Assembly: GCA_015233365.1 (NCBI GenBank)
Contig: JADFXU010000001.1
Span: forward strand, 62,001-126,000
Length of the DNA stretch: 64,000 nucleotides
Source of the DNA: Nitrospirota bacterium
Lineage (GTDB): Bacteria > Nitrospirota > Thermodesulfovibrionia > Thermodesulfovibrionales > Dissulfurispiraceae
Direction of reading: 5' to 3'
Below, piece by piece: positions 24,901-32,641 of this stretch (positions are counted from its first letter, which is position 1; every line of letters begins with the position of its first letter). The notes under the pieces were generated by a model. That model saw only the letters and a program-made list of their open reading frames with translations, was not told the DNA's origin and ran no database searches. Position numbers and translations under genes: made by a program.

Positions 24901-25741
24901 TGAGCTGGCCGCCTGTGACCAGAGAAGTAACGTCAGGGTTCAAGTCGCTGCCCTGGGCCGCGCCCGGTTGCATTTCCACGTAAAAATGCATGTTGTTATT
25001 CACGTCGGAGTTGGCACTCAGACTGAACGTCTTTACGCCTCCTACAAGAGCGGTACCTCCCAGCATGACCGTCATATTCCCGGAGCTGGCCTTATACGCC
25101 GAGACCTTCACGATCTTATTCAGCTCCGACACAATATTGTCCCGCTGGTCCTCAAGATCCAGTGCCCCGGTGTTCCCTCCAATCTTTGCATTTAAATCCG
25201 CAATTTGGGCGGTATAGATGTTCACTTGATTGGTAAGTGACTGGCTGTCCGACAACAATTGGCTCCGCTCGCTCTGGAGCGAAGCAGAAGCCGTGTTCAA
25301 ACGGGAGCTGAGATATCCCGCATCCTGAATAAGAGTTGTACGCTCCGCTTGGTCCTGAGGACTTTGCGCGACATTCTGCCAATCGGTAAAAAATTGGGTT
25401 ATGGCAGGGGTGATGCCGGTAGTGGACGCCTCATTAAAAATATCCTGAACCTGTGAGATTCCTGTCTGATAATTATTCCAGTAAGAAAGATTTGAATTTT
25501 CGGCGTTAAGCTGGGAATTTATAAAAGAATTATACATCCTTTGTACTTCTGTGATCTCGACTCCATTTCCGGCGGCTCCGCTCGTGACTATTGTCCCGCC
25601 AGGAATGCTCTCCAGGATTGCTTCCTCCCTGGTATATCCGGGGGTATTCGCGTTGGCGATATTATGCCCCGTAATACTCAGCAGCTGGTTTGTAGTCTGC
25701 AGATCGGTCAAACCGATATTGAACAAACCGGAAACAGACAT
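21953..25741 (-). CDS. flgK: Large FlgK (hook-associated protein 1) with inserted repeat domains
   Basis: 1,262 aa versus 450-700 usual. The N-terminal rod/hook motif TGHNIANANTPGYTREEAIL (about residues 24-43) and the D1 helices, including ALDLEDQRDNIVSELNKIVK, are canonical to about residue 325. The C-terminus SGVSMDQEAANLVIYQKAYQ is the FlgK signature. The centre (about 411-1125) holds five or so beta-rich repeats of the FlgL/FlgE type (TATIxxGxYT...LA...VTFNWG...FGY), plus a FliD-like IN motif near 365-400. It overlaps flgN by 1 bp and flgL by a few bp. It forms the first layer of the hook-filament junction. Confidence 0.95.
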   Translation of the reverse strand: MSVSGLFNIGLTDLQTTNQLLSITGHNIANANTPGYTREEAILESIPGGTIVTSGAAGNGVEITEVQRMYNSFINSQLNAENSNLSYWNNYQTGISQVQDIFNEASTTGITPAITQFFTDWQNVAQSPQDQAERTTLIQDAGYLSSRLNTASASLQSERSQLLSDSQSLTNQVNIYTAQIADLNAKIGGNTGALDLEDQRDNIVSELNKIVKVSAYKASSGNMTVMLGGTALVGGVKTFSLSANSDVNNNMHFYVEMQPGAAQGSDLNPDVTSLVTGGQLKADLDLRDSKIPAYLNQLNAFAVDLADSTNYYQKQGYGLDGSPGGNLFQPLSLQAKYTSVDSVNGVFTSPADTFTNGGTLTIKLGDNDAKPATVTVTAGATLADVVNDINTQAGLKVTAAVVNSGPAGSFAIGNSTIITDKGGALNDISGGIYTGAGLATAINGIAGLGINVAYDSTANNFTITSTAGANGATKVLSTSTIGTLLGIKFNGSPTIGTGLTGSAPAPADYRISIKSDGNLGDVRISAATADGNGSGLNLLATGPIISSMSVTDPNSVVSNAQYKIDYVNGATYGSLAPAVQAGYQLENTSDYYTIDSTNNKVQINGATVTIPTGSYTGPQLAAALQTQLQALNSNATIAYDNTSGKFTITNNPLVIPAVGATNNKINFTVTGGANAGTYTATIQAGTYNTAADVQAAILDALNNHATNDAGGAAWAGPAWTAGPAVAGQLDITNNTGGAVTFNWGASNATPQEFGYTAAGNQVANGSSLASTNNTLTFDWGNTLNFTVGGKNYTATLNPQAYTSGTALATEIANEMNSSLGIPGTFTGTVVGNAICITNTLGTSTPVNINWANSSATYQKLGFNLAQDTIAAAAGSNITAAGAPSAPTSSANMFGFLNSDAPISVSMGGAGSASTSDYGISGSYWRVLESTDGNTWTAINPNTAYDQSNPTTINQTEVNLTTDTTGSFSRTLGFQGVKVQIDGDLNQANSNGGTFAVQLDPNAASDIKTVFTDPAKVAASTDMFTVDSTNNTVVFNVNGGANITATIPAGSYTNDPGQSDDISSALTTAIQEAYQSATGSSLPDTLNVVFNPNTKQFKIMMPSGSDTVNLLWSSNSAATANQIFGFSSDATVTAIQSAVSDNPASVLSSANKGVPGDGRNATTIAELASGNAFGGSTPVDFYNSLVSNVGVNASSAANSLQYETNMVAQLTQRQSEVSGVSMDQEAANLVIYQKAYQAAAQMITVANSLLTTLIQMVSSGTMG
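22367..24511 (-). repeat. Repeat-domain region of flgK
   Basis: Encodes residues about 411-1125. The copies are diverged, recognisable at protein level as FxVxGxxYTATI-GxYT-LAxxI followed by ITNxxG-VTFNWG-LGF. They are clearest at residues 660-755, 772-862 and 1028-1125. Confidence 0.7.
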
Positions 25742-26178
25742 TATGCCTCCAGTGATACCCTCTGACGGGCAGTCACGCCAAAAGTGTTTAGAAAGTTATA
25801 AGATGTCTTAATGTAGTAAAGCGATTTTTCAATTAATTTTCCGTTAAGCTTATTGAGTTCCATGATGCTTTGAATAACCGATGTAAACTTCGATGCTATG
25901 CCGGTGAGCCGGTCCCTGTAATCATCAGCCGCAACCGCCGCAACCTGGGATATTGTTTTGTTTTTGAAACCAAGCCGATCCAGTATTCTTTCACGGGCTT
26001 CTTCACACATCCTTATGTTGGTCGAGACTGCCTCCTTCTCGGAAAGCAACTCTTCAAGCGCTGCAGGATCAAGACTGACAATAACGTCTTTCTCCTTCTG
26101 CAAGAGCCCAACAAGTTGAGCACAAAGCGAAAACTCTTTTTCCAGAACATCAATGAGTTCTTCATACAATTGAATCAA
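25741..26178 (-). CDS. flgN: FlgN-family export chaperone for FlgK/FlgL
   Basis: 145 aa and mostly helical, like FlgN. It has IQLYEELIDVLEKEFSLCAQ and LVGLLQKEKDVIVSLDP at the N-terminus and a C-terminal amphipathic helix, SLYYIKTSYNFLNTFGVT, where the family binds hook-associated proteins. Sequence conservation in this family is low; the call rests on size, helicity and position between flgM and flgK, with 17-bp and 1-bp overlaps. Its clients here would be the unusually large FlgK and FlgL. Confidence 0.85.
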   Translation of the reverse strand: MIQLYEELIDVLEKEFSLCAQLVGLLQKEKDVIVSLDPAALEELLSEKEAVSTNIRMCEEARERILDRLGFKNKTISQVAAVAADDYRDRLTGIASKFTSVIQSIMELNKLNGKLIEKSLYYIKTSYNFLNTFGVTARQRVSLEA

Positions 26179-26464
26179 TGACAGCCTCCTTTAGGATCTT
26201 GCCGGCCACCGCTTCACCTTTGATGTTGTAGGTGCCCGAATTTACAGCATTTTTCACATCCTCCACACGGTCCGCCCTTACGTCCGGGAGTTTACTCACT
26301 TCCGTCTGGAGTCTGCCTATCTCCTTAGCCTGACCAGAAACCGAAACCTGGTCCTGAGGCAAAATCTCTCCGGCTCGCCCTGTGAGCCCCTTTTCCTTAC
26401 CCTTGTCAGGTTGCTGCATGCCTGCACCGGCAATTTCAACACTGTCTGTGATCCTCATTTTCAT
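26162..26464 (-). CDS. flgM: Anti-sigma-28 factor FlgM
   Basis: 100 aa. It holds FliA inactive until the hook is complete, then is exported. The C-terminal half, with DRVEDVKNAVNSGTYNIKGE and AVAGKILKEAVID, is the conserved sigma-binding segment (V..(I)K.AI..G.Y.I...(V)A.K..). The N-terminus is disordered and charged. A start at 26464, or a second ATG at 26458, follows GGGGGG. A sigma-28-type promoter lies upstream at 26507-26532, giving the usual FliA-FlgM feedback. Confidence 0.92.
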   Translation of the reverse strand: MKMRITDSVEIAGAGMQQPDKGKEKGLTGRAGEILPQDQVSVSGQAKEIGRLQTEVSKLPDVRADRVEDVKNAVNSGTYNIKGEAVAGKILKEAVIDSIV

Positions 26465-26481
26465 TACCCCCCTTACTTATT

Positions 26482-26501
26482 GTGTATACATACGTATACA
26501 C
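26482..26501. promoter_or_regulatory. Perfect inverted repeat in the flgM leader
   Basis: gtgtatac-atac-gtatacac: 8-bp perfect arms and a 4-nt spacer, just downstream of the sigma-28 -10 element, spanning the expected start site. It could be an operator or a small 5' hairpin. No T run follows, so it is not a terminator. Confidence 0.5.
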
Positions 26502-26506
26502 TTACT

Positions 26507-26532
26507 ATATCGGAGGATTTCCCAAAACATTA
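26507..26532 (-). promoter_or_regulatory. Sigma-28 (FliA) promoter of flgM-flgN-flgK-flgL-csrA-fliW
   Basis: TAATGTTT (26525-26532), 10-nt spacer, TCCGATAT (26507-26514), against the consensus TAAAGTTT-N11-GCCGATAA. Confidence 0.7.
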
Positions 26533-26591
26533 AATCGCATCGAGCATCAGATGCCGAGCGTAATGCGCAACAAAAAGAATTTATAAACCAG

Positions 26592-26987
26592 TTAGTTAGC
26601 ATTTCTTCTCATACTGATCCTTACTGAATCGTTTCCCATATCAACGCTTGACGAGCTTCCCGCGCTATTAGACATTGTGTCTTCGTTCGACCCTTGATGC
26701 GCAACGCGCGACGCCATTTTATAACGTGCCAACGCATTGCCCTTGAGGATAAAGTCTGCCACGCCGATCCCTCCTCTTTCAGCCAAGGACTTTGACATTT
26801 CCGAAGTTATGACCGGCAAATAGGTCGAAACTGTTTTGTCTTCTCCAAACGACGTATGTTCCATCATAATCCTGAGCATTTCATCCAGAAACACCCTTTC
26901 AATCTGTTTCGCGGCGGTCTTTGCATCCTTAGCGGATGCATTTACCATCGGGCTTTGAGCGTTAAGCGTTGAAATCATACTGTTCAC
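26592..26987 (-). CDS. flgJ: FlgJ-type rod-binding protein without muramidase domain
   Basis: 131 aa, matching only the N-terminal rod-binding half of E. coli FlgJ (313 aa). The conserved block is AAKQIERVFLDEMLRIMMEH followed by ERGGIGVADFILKGNALARY. The C-terminal peptidoglycan hydrolase domain is absent; instead there is a Ser/Asn-rich tail. Short FlgJ proteins are common outside gammaproteobacteria, where a separate lytic enzyme opens the wall. A GTG start overlaps the flgI stop by 4 bp. Confidence 0.88.
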   Translation of the reverse strand: MNSMISTLNAQSPMVNASAKDAKTAAKQIERVFLDEMLRIMMEHTSFGEDKTVSTYLPVITSEMSKSLAERGGIGVADFILKGNALARYKMASRVAHQGSNEDTMSNSAGSSSSVDMGNDSVRISMRRNAN

Positions 26988-28144
26988 ATTATCACCAGTT
27001 CTGCCTTGAGACTTCCCGCTGCCTTGATTGCCTGCAGTATTGCTACAAGGTCCCTCGGTGTGACACCAAGAGTATTCAATGCCTTGACAAGTTCTCCGAT
27101 AGTTGAGCCTTTTACCTGCACCAGGGTGGCCTTTTTCTCCTCCACTGTTACCTGTTTCTGAGGGGTAACGACCGTTTGGGCCCCTGCCGGCGCTAAAGGA
27201 GGCGGCTGTGACACCTGGTAATCCGTATTAATTTGAATAGTGATCGAACCGTGCGCGAGCGCAACAGGATTGATAGTCACGTTTTCGCCGAAAACGACCG
27301 TACCCGTTCTCTCATTTATGATCACCCGTGCAGGCGTGTCTATAGTAACGTTAATCATTTCAACCGTTGAGATAAGGTCAACTACTTTATTGGCAAAGGC
27401 ATCAGGGACCATTAACGATACCACCGACGGTCCTTCGGCCTTCGCATAATTACCATGAAGCCGCTCATTTATTTTATTGGCAACTCTGGTGGAGGTCACA
27501 AAATCCTGCATGTTAAGCAAAATGTCAAGACTATTTTTCCGGTTTAATTGTACAGGGACCTCCCTTTCAACTATTGCGCCATTAGGTACTGTTCCGACAT
27601 TGGGATGGTTCTTGATCGTCTGCGTGCCGCCGCCTCCAGCTATAAACCCGCCGATTGACACGGGACCCTGCGCAACTGCATAGACATTATTATCAAACCC
27701 TTTGAGCTGTGCAGCCAGAAGAGTGCCGCCCTGCAAACTCCTGGCGTCGCCGATTGAGGATACCTGGACATCAACTTTTGAGCCCGGCATAACCATTGTC
27801 GGAAGTTTAGCAGTGACGACGACTGCAGCAATATTCTTGGTTTTACCTTTTATATCAGCGGGATTCACATTGATCCCCAACTTGCCAAGCATGTTGGCAA
27901 AGGGCTGGAAATAATATGTCCCATCCCTGTCACCTGTTCCGTTAAGGCCCACGACAAGACTGTACCCGACAAGTTCATTCTCCCTTACCCCTGAAAATGT
28001 CGCAATGTCCTTGATCCGTTCAGCATAAACAAGAGCAGGCAAAATACCGAGGGCTAAAGGCAAAAGGATAAAAAATATAAACCCTAAACGCCCCGCCTTT
28101 CGCCATTCGCCTTTCGCAATGCCTTGCCTTTCACCTTTTGCCAT
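26984..28144 (-). CDS. flgI: Flagellar P-ring protein FlgI
   Basis: About 386 aa. Forms the periplasmic P-ring. RIKDIATFSGVRENELVGYS and LVVGLNGTGDRDGTYYFQPF are diagnostic, and EREVPVQLNRKNSLDILLNM and RVIINERTGTVVFGENVTIN are also typical. The signal peptide is unusual at DNA level. The n-region (AKGERQGIAKGEWRKAGR) is encoded by purine heptamers such as GGCGAAA, and the h-region (FIFFILLPLALGILPALVYA) by CCTTTTG CCTTTAG words complementary to them. I chose the ATG at 28144, with AGGAGG about 10 nt upstream; an in-frame start at 28177 overlaps flgH. Confidence 0.95.
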   Translation of the reverse strand: MAKGERQGIAKGEWRKAGRLGFIFFILLPLALGILPALVYAERIKDIATFSGVRENELVGYSLVVGLNGTGDRDGTYYFQPFANMLGKLGINVNPADIKGKTKNIAAVVVTAKLPTMVMPGSKVDVQVSSIGDARSLQGGTLLAAQLKGFDNNVYAVAQGPVSIGGFIAGGGGTQTIKNHPNVGTVPNGAIVEREVPVQLNRKNSLDILLNMQDFVTSTRVANKINERLHGNYAKAEGPSVVSLMVPDAFANKVVDLISTVEMINVTIDTPARVIINERTGTVVFGENVTINPVALAHGSITIQINTDYQVSQPPPLAPAGAQTVVTPQKQVTVEEKKATLVQVKGSTIGELVKALNTLGVTPRDLVAILQAIKAAGSLKAELVIM

Positions 28145-28166
28145 TTGCCTTTCGCCTCCTGCCTTT
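28051..28166. repeat. Inverted heptamer array at the flgI start and signal peptide
   Basis: On the minus strand a purine arm (28094-28166: GGCGAAA, GGCAAAT, GGCAAAA, GGTGAAA ...) spans the ribosome-binding site and n-region codons. A pyrimidine arm (28051-28069: CCTTTTG, CCTTTAG) encodes the hydrophobic core. The arms are complementary and could pair in the mRNA. Confidence 0.75.
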
Positions 28167-28938
28167 AGAACGGCCATACTTTGTCCATTATGTTCAGCAG
28201 CCAGCCCTGCGACTGCTTGTTGTCAAGTTCGCCTTCTCCCACAATATATATCTTGGCGTCGGCCACCATCTGGGACAGGATAGTGTTTGTAGGCGAGATA
28301 TCTTCCGGACGGATGATGCCGCGCACAACAATAATTTCCTTGTCATTATTAATTATGGTCTCTTTGCGGGATTCCAGCACAAGGTTCCCGTTGGGCAGCA
28401 CTTCAACCACCTTCGCGGCAATTGAAGCAGTAATTGTCCCCGTCCTTGCAGTATCGCCTTCACCCTTGAAAGATGTATTTCCGCTTCCCTGAAGCCCTGC
28501 TTCAAGATTTTTAATCGGGAATGAATACCCAGCCAATCCTAATGAGTTTGTCATCGTGTCTTTAACATTCGAGGCGCGGCTGCTGTTTGTTGTCGCCTTT
28601 TTTTGTGCAGTTGTGGTTTCAGTAATAAGAATGGTAACAAGGTCGTTGACCCTTTTGGCCCGCGAGTCCTCAAAGAGCGATGCCCTGTCGGCCCAAAGAG
28701 ACCCTTCGCCCCTGTAAGATTCCTTGTCTTTTGTTTCGACGTATTTTGGGGGCATGGGCGCCTCTTTGATCTCTTTTGCTTCCTTTAAGCCGGAGCAACC
28801 CAAAAGCAACAAAAGGCTAAAGGTCAAAGGTATAAGGCGCAATGAAAAATAAATTTCTCTTCTGGCTCTCGCCGCCAGTCCTTTCTCTTCTGTTATCGAC
28901 CCGTTACCCTTTAGCATGTATCTTTCACCTTCTTTCAT
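28165..28938 (-). CDS. flgH: Flagellar L-ring lipoprotein FlgH
   Basis: 257 aa. Forms the outer-membrane ring. The lipobox LLLLLGC lies at about residues 43-49 after a rather long n-region. The mature part has GSLWADRASLFEDSRAKRVN, DLVTILITETTTAQKKA and the C-terminal GIIRPEDISPTNTILSQMVA, YIVGEGELDNKQSQGWL. The ATG at 28938 has AAAGG 7 nt upstream. The h-region IPLTFSLLLLLGC is encoded by CCTTTGA CCTTTAG CCTTTTG words. It overlaps flgA by 4 bp. Confidence 0.95.
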   Translation of the reverse strand: MKEGERYMLKGNGSITEEKGLAARARREIYFSLRLIPLTFSLLLLLGCSGLKEAKEIKEAPMPPKYVETKDKESYRGEGSLWADRASLFEDSRAKRVNDLVTILITETTTAQKKATTNSSRASNVKDTMTNSLGLAGYSFPIKNLEAGLQGSGNTSFKGEGDTARTGTITASIAAKVVEVLPNGNLVLESRKETIINNDKEIIVVRGIIRPEDISPTNTILSQMVADAKIYIVGEGELDNKQSQGWLLNIMDKVWPF

Positions 28939-28950
28939 ATTTTCACCTTT
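28810..28950. repeat. Inverted heptamer array at the flgH start and signal peptide
   Basis: Pyrimidine words on the minus strand at 28810-28838 (CCTTATA, CCTTTGA, CCTTTAG, CCTTTTG) encode the hydrophobic core. Purine words GGTGAAA at 28921-28950 cover the Shine-Dalgarno and first codons. Less regular than in flgA or fliP. Confidence 0.6.
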
Positions 28951-29690
28951 ACGGTGTCCGCAGATATAAGTATGCCGTTAATCTCTTTTTTGGGAGATGA
29001 GCAGATGACCTGTGCGGTCCCTCCTATAGCGGCATCTTTACCAAGGACTCCCTTTGTCGAAACAAGCACGTTTGAGCCTTCAACGAGCACGATAACTTCT
29101 TTGCCCTTTTTAATGTTCGATGAGTTAGCGAATTGATCAGACCGCAGTATTACCCCCTGCGCAATATTCGATTTGAGTTTCCTGCCCTTAATCTCGCTGA
29201 TATCGGTTATAGTCCCGGCCGACAGCCGTGAATTCTTCTGTCTCACGGCATAGACTTCATCTTCGGTAATTATCGTTCCACTTGAAAGAGGTTTTGCAGC
29301 GACAAAAACATCTACAAGGACGTCGTATGTCGCTTCCACCCGCACATTGTGGACTGTTTTTCTGTCGTCATAAAGTGCCGCCAGATAGACGATCCTGTTG
29401 CGGCCGTTATACCCGTCCATTTGCATGCTGCCGACCGTGTAAAGTTTCCCCTCTTCCAACGCCTCAAGACCTCTTATAATCCTTATCCCGCTGAGCTCAA
29501 CGTTTTCAGAAACCGAGTGTACAAGCTCGGCCTGCACTGCTTTCTTTATTGTGTCCATAATTTGATTCCTGTCAGCAGCAAAAGAACCGGAAGACAAAAG
29601 GCTAAAGGCTAAAGGCAAAAGGAGAAAAAAGCACAAAAAGGCTTTGCCCTTTTGCCCTGCACCCTTAGTCGTATTTTCTCTCTTTGTCAT
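28935..29690 (-). CDS. flgA: FlgA, P-ring assembly chaperone (SAF domain)
   Basis: 251 aa. A periplasmic chaperone for FlgI polymerisation. The signal peptide core is LCFFLLLPLAFSLLSSGSFA. The C-terminal SAF/FlgA domain begins about residue 128 (VFVAAKPLSSGTIITEDEVY) and continues with GRKLKSNIAQGVILRSDQF, VLVEGSNVLVSTKGVLGKDA and INGILISADTVKVKI. The h-region codons are a clean heptamer run (CCTTTTG, CCTTTAG, CCTTTAG, CCTTTTG), and the Shine-Dalgarno is the complementary GGTGAAA GGTAAAT. It lies between flgG and flgH. Confidence 0.92.
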   Translation of the reverse strand: MTKRENTTKGAGQKGKAFLCFFLLLPLAFSLLSSGSFAADRNQIMDTIKKAVQAELVHSVSENVELSGIRIIRGLEALEEGKLYTVGSMQMDGYNGRNRIVYLAALYDDRKTVHNVRVEATYDVLVDVFVAAKPLSSGTIITEDEVYAVRQKNSRLSAGTITDISEIKGRKLKSNIAQGVILRSDQFANSSNIKKGKEVIVLVEGSNVLVSTKGVLGKDAAIGGTAQVICSSPKKEINGILISADTVKVKI

Positions 29691-29704
29691 TTACCTTTCA
29701 CCTT
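29595..29704. repeat. Inverted heptamer array at the flgA start and signal peptide
   Basis: The pyrimidine arm (29595-29622) is four 7-nt words in a row and encodes LLPLAFSLL. The purine arm (29688-29704: GGTGAAA, GGTAAAT) is the ribosome-binding region. A second complementary patch, GGGCAAAAGGGCAAAG / CCTTTTTG, lies between them. Confidence 0.75.
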
Positions 29705-29709
29705 GTATT

Positions 29710-30498
29710 TTACTGTTTCATCGCTGCGGTGGTTTGCAGCATCTGGTCGGCTGTCTGGACCGCTTTAGAGTTCATGTCAAAAGCCCTCTGGGCCGTGATC
29801 AGATTCGCCAACTCGGAGACAACATTCACATTGGAATTTTCAAGATAATCCTGACTGACGTCGCCAAACCCCGGGGAATCCGGATTACCTGTAATGGGAT
29901 CTCCGGAAGCATCAGTGGCTTGAAATAAATTTTTGCCTATGGCCTGCAGACCTCCGGGGTTGATAAAACGGGCCAGAGTGATCTGTCCTGTCTGGGTCGG
30001 CGCCGTCTGTCCGGCTGTGAGGATATTGACAACGCCATCAAAGCTGACTGTCACTTTTGTAGCCGTTGTCGGGATTGTGACCGCAGGGTAGAGAAGGTAC
30101 CCGTCAGGAGTGACAACATTGCCGTCTTTATCAAGGCTGAAATTACCGGCCTTTGTATATGAAGTCGTCCCGTCAGGCATTGTAACCTGGAAAAATCCGT
30201 CACCATTAATCGCGATATCAAGATCATTTCCAGTATTGACAAGATCTCCCTGTGTAAAAATCCTTTGTACCGCCGTAGGTTTTACACCGAGACCGACCTG
30301 AATTCCCGAGGGCACCTGCATCCCTGTTTCAGTAGGTGCGCCCGGAGCCCGCAACGTTTGATACAGCAGGTCCTCAAACTCCGCCCTGCTTGCCTTATAA
30401 CCCGTAGTATTAACATTAGCAATGTTGTTGGATATGACATCGATCATCATCTGCTGTGCCGACATCCCCGATGCAGCAGTAAAAAGCGCTCTGATCAT
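29710..30498 (-). CDS. flgG: Flagellar distal rod protein FlgG
   Basis: 262 aa, standard. MIRALFTAASGMSAQQMMID and NNIANVNTTGYKASRAEFED open the protein, with LLYQTLRAPG; GDLVNTGNDLDIAINGDGFF and the C-terminal YLENSNVNVVSELANLITAQ, RAFDMNSKAVQTADQML follow. Forms the long distal rod through which the P/L-ring bushing is assembled. It is preceded by flgF (37-bp gap, Shine-Dalgarno GGGAGGG). Confidence 0.97.
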   Translation of the reverse strand: MIRALFTAASGMSAQQMMIDVISNNIANVNTTGYKASRAEFEDLLYQTLRAPGAPTETGMQVPSGIQVGLGVKPTAVQRIFTQGDLVNTGNDLDIAINGDGFFQVTMPDGTTSYTKAGNFSLDKDGNVVTPDGYLLYPAVTIPTTATKVTVSFDGVVNILTAGQTAPTQTGQITLARFINPGGLQAIGKNLFQATDASGDPITGNPDSPGFGDVSQDYLENSNVNVVSELANLITAQRAFDMNSKAVQTADQMLQTTAAMKQ

Positions 30499-30535
30499 TA
30501 AGACCCTCCCTTTAAACCGTTACTTGTTACTTTTT

Positions 30536-31261
30536 TTATACTCTTGCAATTTCTGTGACAGTCTTCTCTGCCAGAGTGTCGAAATTCTTTATAACCGTCT
30601 GTGCCGCTTCAAAGTTCCTCGAAGCGTTTATTATTCCAACCATTTCCTTTATTGGATTCACATTGGACATCTCCAGGCTTCCCTGATGTATCTTGGCATC
30701 CGACGCGCCGGTCTCGGTGCCTGAAAGCATGGAACTGCCGATATGCTGTATTGAAGCGGGATCAAGCTTTACAAGTTTAAGCTTGCCTGCCTCATTTCCG
30801 TCGGCAAAAATCGTACCGTCTCCTGTAATCTGAATTGTAGAGCCTGTAATGTATATCGGCTTGTTCGATGTGTTCAAAATCTGCTGTCCGGATGCATCTA
30901 CCAGAAAACTCTCTTTACTGAGGCTGAAACTGCCGTTTCTTGTGTAATAGGTTTTATCTTTGCTCTGCACCGCAAAGTAGCCATCCCCCACTAAGGCAAG
31001 ATCGAGCGGATTTCGTGTCTCCCTGACCTCGCCTTGCGTTGTGTCCATTGAATATTGGCCGTAGGAAGTCATGGCACTCGAATCTGGATATATGGCGTTC
31101 GGCTGACTTGTCTTTCCCTCAAGAAGAGGATAAAGCCGGGCGGAAAACGATGTCCGTTTATAACCGGTAGTATTAGCATTCGCCAGGTTATTGGCCACGT
31201 TGTCCAATTCCTGGTCCCTCAGCATCGCTCCGGTCATTGCAACGTAAATACCTTTATACAT
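30536..31261 (-). CDS. flgF: Flagellar proximal rod protein FlgF
   Basis: 241 aa. A FlgE/F/G-type rod protein: MYKGIYVAMTGAMLRDQELD, NVANNLANANTTGYKRTSFS, GEVRETRNPLDLALVGDGYF and the C-terminal QGSLEMSNVNPIKEMVGIIN. It is shorter than FlgG and precedes it, the usual flgF-flgG order. First gene of the flgF-flgG-flgA-flgH-flgI-flgJ operon, behind a sigma-54-like promoter at 31301-31316. Confidence 0.93.
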   Translation of the reverse strand: MYKGIYVAMTGAMLRDQELDNVANNLANANTTGYKRTSFSARLYPLLEGKTSQPNAIYPDSSAMTSYGQYSMDTTQGEVRETRNPLDLALVGDGYFAVQSKDKTYYTRNGSFSLSKESFLVDASGQQILNTSNKPIYITGSTIQITGDGTIFADGNEAGKLKLVKLDPASIQHIGSSMLSGTETGASDAKIHQGSLEMSNVNPIKEMVGIINASRNFEAAQTVIKNFDTLAEKTVTEIARV

Positions 31262-31300
31262 AACCGCATCTCCTCAAAAAGTCATTACTGAGTAGAGTAA

Positions 31301-31316
31301 AGCAATATCGATGCCA
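31301..31316 (-). promoter_or_regulatory. Sigma-54 (RpoN) promoter of flgF operon
   Basis: TGGCATCGATATTGCT against the consensus TGGCAYRNNNNTTGCW: one mismatch. It lies 40 bp upstream of the flgF ATG. Confidence 0.75.
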
Positions 31317-31441
31317 GAAACCGTAAACAGTTTACAGTTTGCAGTTCACCGTTGACAGTGAACGGAGAACAGCGACCAGATAACAATTTGTTGAGCTATA
31401 ACGCGATTTTGGGCGGGAAAATTTTACCTGCGACGGGAAAA

Positions 31442-31633
31442 TTATGCCTCGATGTCAATACCTTTGCTTTTCTTTTCGGAGGACTTGGGCGGCTCGTTTT
31501 CTTCCTCTTCCTCTTTCTCGCTGCGCTTCTTAACTTTCTTTACTACACGCGTCTTGGGAAAAACATACCCCGAGCCGATGCCTCTCAACCCCGTAATCCT
31601 GTACAAGTCTGTGATGATATCATAATCTGCCAT
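31442..31633 (-). CDS. Small charged protein, unrecognised
   Basis: 63 aa: an ordered-looking N-terminal half (MADYDIITDLYRITGLRGIG, SGYVFPKTRV) then a strongly charged tail with runs of K, R and E, ending SKGIDIEA. No clear Shine-Dalgarno. It lies between the HDOD gene and flgF, read in the same direction. The charged C-terminus could be a compositional artefact, but the N-terminal half is not repetitive. Function unknown; it may not be a gene. If it is not, the 31262-31724 gap holds only the sigma-54 promoter and word-repeat sequence. Confidence 0.4.
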   Translation of the reverse strand: MADYDIITDLYRITGLRGIGSGYVFPKTRVVKKVKKRSEKEEEEENEPPKSSEKKSKGIDIEA

Positions 31634-31724
31634 ATATTAATTATCGCATAAAACGAAAAAAACTTTAAGTAGTAAGTAGTTAACGGAAAATACAGGCAGT
31701 AAGCAGCCGGTGGCTGCTTGTTAA

Positions 31725-32567
31725 TTATTCCAGCAGACGATCTCTTTGCTCATTAAAGCAGTGCTTCAGTCTTTCCTGCAGGGTACGAAACTGTGTTTCT
31801 GTAAGTCCAAGCTGCTCGAAACCAATTTTGGAAAAATCTATTGTGGCGCCGACCCCGATTCCCATATGCAGACACATTGCGTCAGCCACCTGGACTATCT
31901 GGCACAACGTCTCGTACCCGCTGTCTTCAAAGGCAGGATACTGTTCAGCATGATGATATTCGATTACCGCCTCGAGGTTTCCCGGAAGCTTCCATTTCCT
32001 CGCAATAAGTGCGCCGACATTGCAGTGGTTGAATCCCAGAATTTCATCCTCGGCAGCAATGGAGGAAATGTTCTCCTGATTCATCTTATCAATAACAGTT
32101 CTGTACTCCTCGGACAGACTGTTGTTGATTACAATTTTTCCCATGTCATGTATAAGCCCGCCGATAAGGGCCTCTTCCGGTATCATCATTTCAGTTTGGG
32201 CCGCCAGGAGAGACGAAGCGATAGACACGCCCAGACTGTGTTCCCAGTGCTGCTCCTCGAATATTCCGAATTTCCTGTGAAGATCTTTCAGGGAGGCGGC
32301 TGTTACCAGAGACCTCATCGCATTAAAGCCGATAAGAATTACAGCTGTGGAAATAGTATCAATACCCCTGCCTCTGCCATAATAGGGTGAATTGGCTATT
32401 CTTAAAATACGAGTCGAAAATGCCTCGTCCTGGGAAATGATTTCTTCGAGCTGACTGACAGACGTATAATCGTTGGAGACAAGCCCCAGAACTTTTGATG
32501 CTACAGGAGGAAGACTCGGGACATCGACGGTCTCCAGAATAATTCGTTCCAGCACATCTTCTTTCAT
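31725..32567 (-). CDS. HDOD-domain signalling protein
   Basis: 280 aa, a single HDOD domain (a degenerate HD fold found in signalling proteins). VPSLPPVASKVLGLVSNDYT and SQLEEIISQDEAFSTRILRI are the typical opening, with ANSPYYGRG, AVILIGFNAMRSLVTAASL and LIGGLIHDMGKIVINN (an HD pair is retained) further on. HDOD proteins act in chemotaxis, motility and c-di-GMP networks, usually without known catalysis. It follows cheB at the end of the chemotaxis block, so a role in motility control is likely but inferred. Confidence 0.85.
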   Translation of the reverse strand: MKEDVLERIILETVDVPSLPPVASKVLGLVSNDYTSVSQLEEIISQDEAFSTRILRIANSPYYGRGRGIDTISTAVILIGFNAMRSLVTAASLKDLHRKFGIFEEQHWEHSLGVSIASSLLAAQTEMMIPEEALIGGLIHDMGKIVINNSLSEEYRTVIDKMNQENISSIAAEDEILGFNHCNVGALIARKWKLPGNLEAVIEYHHAEQYPAFEDSGYETLCQIVQVADAMCLHMGIGVGATIDFSKIGFEQLGLTETQFRTLQERLKHCFNEQRDRLLE

Positions 32568-32641
32568 ACCTCTCCTTAAAACGTAAATAGGTATACGGGT
32601 CTATGGGTAAATGAGTGAAAGCTTGAGAAGAATGGATTTAC

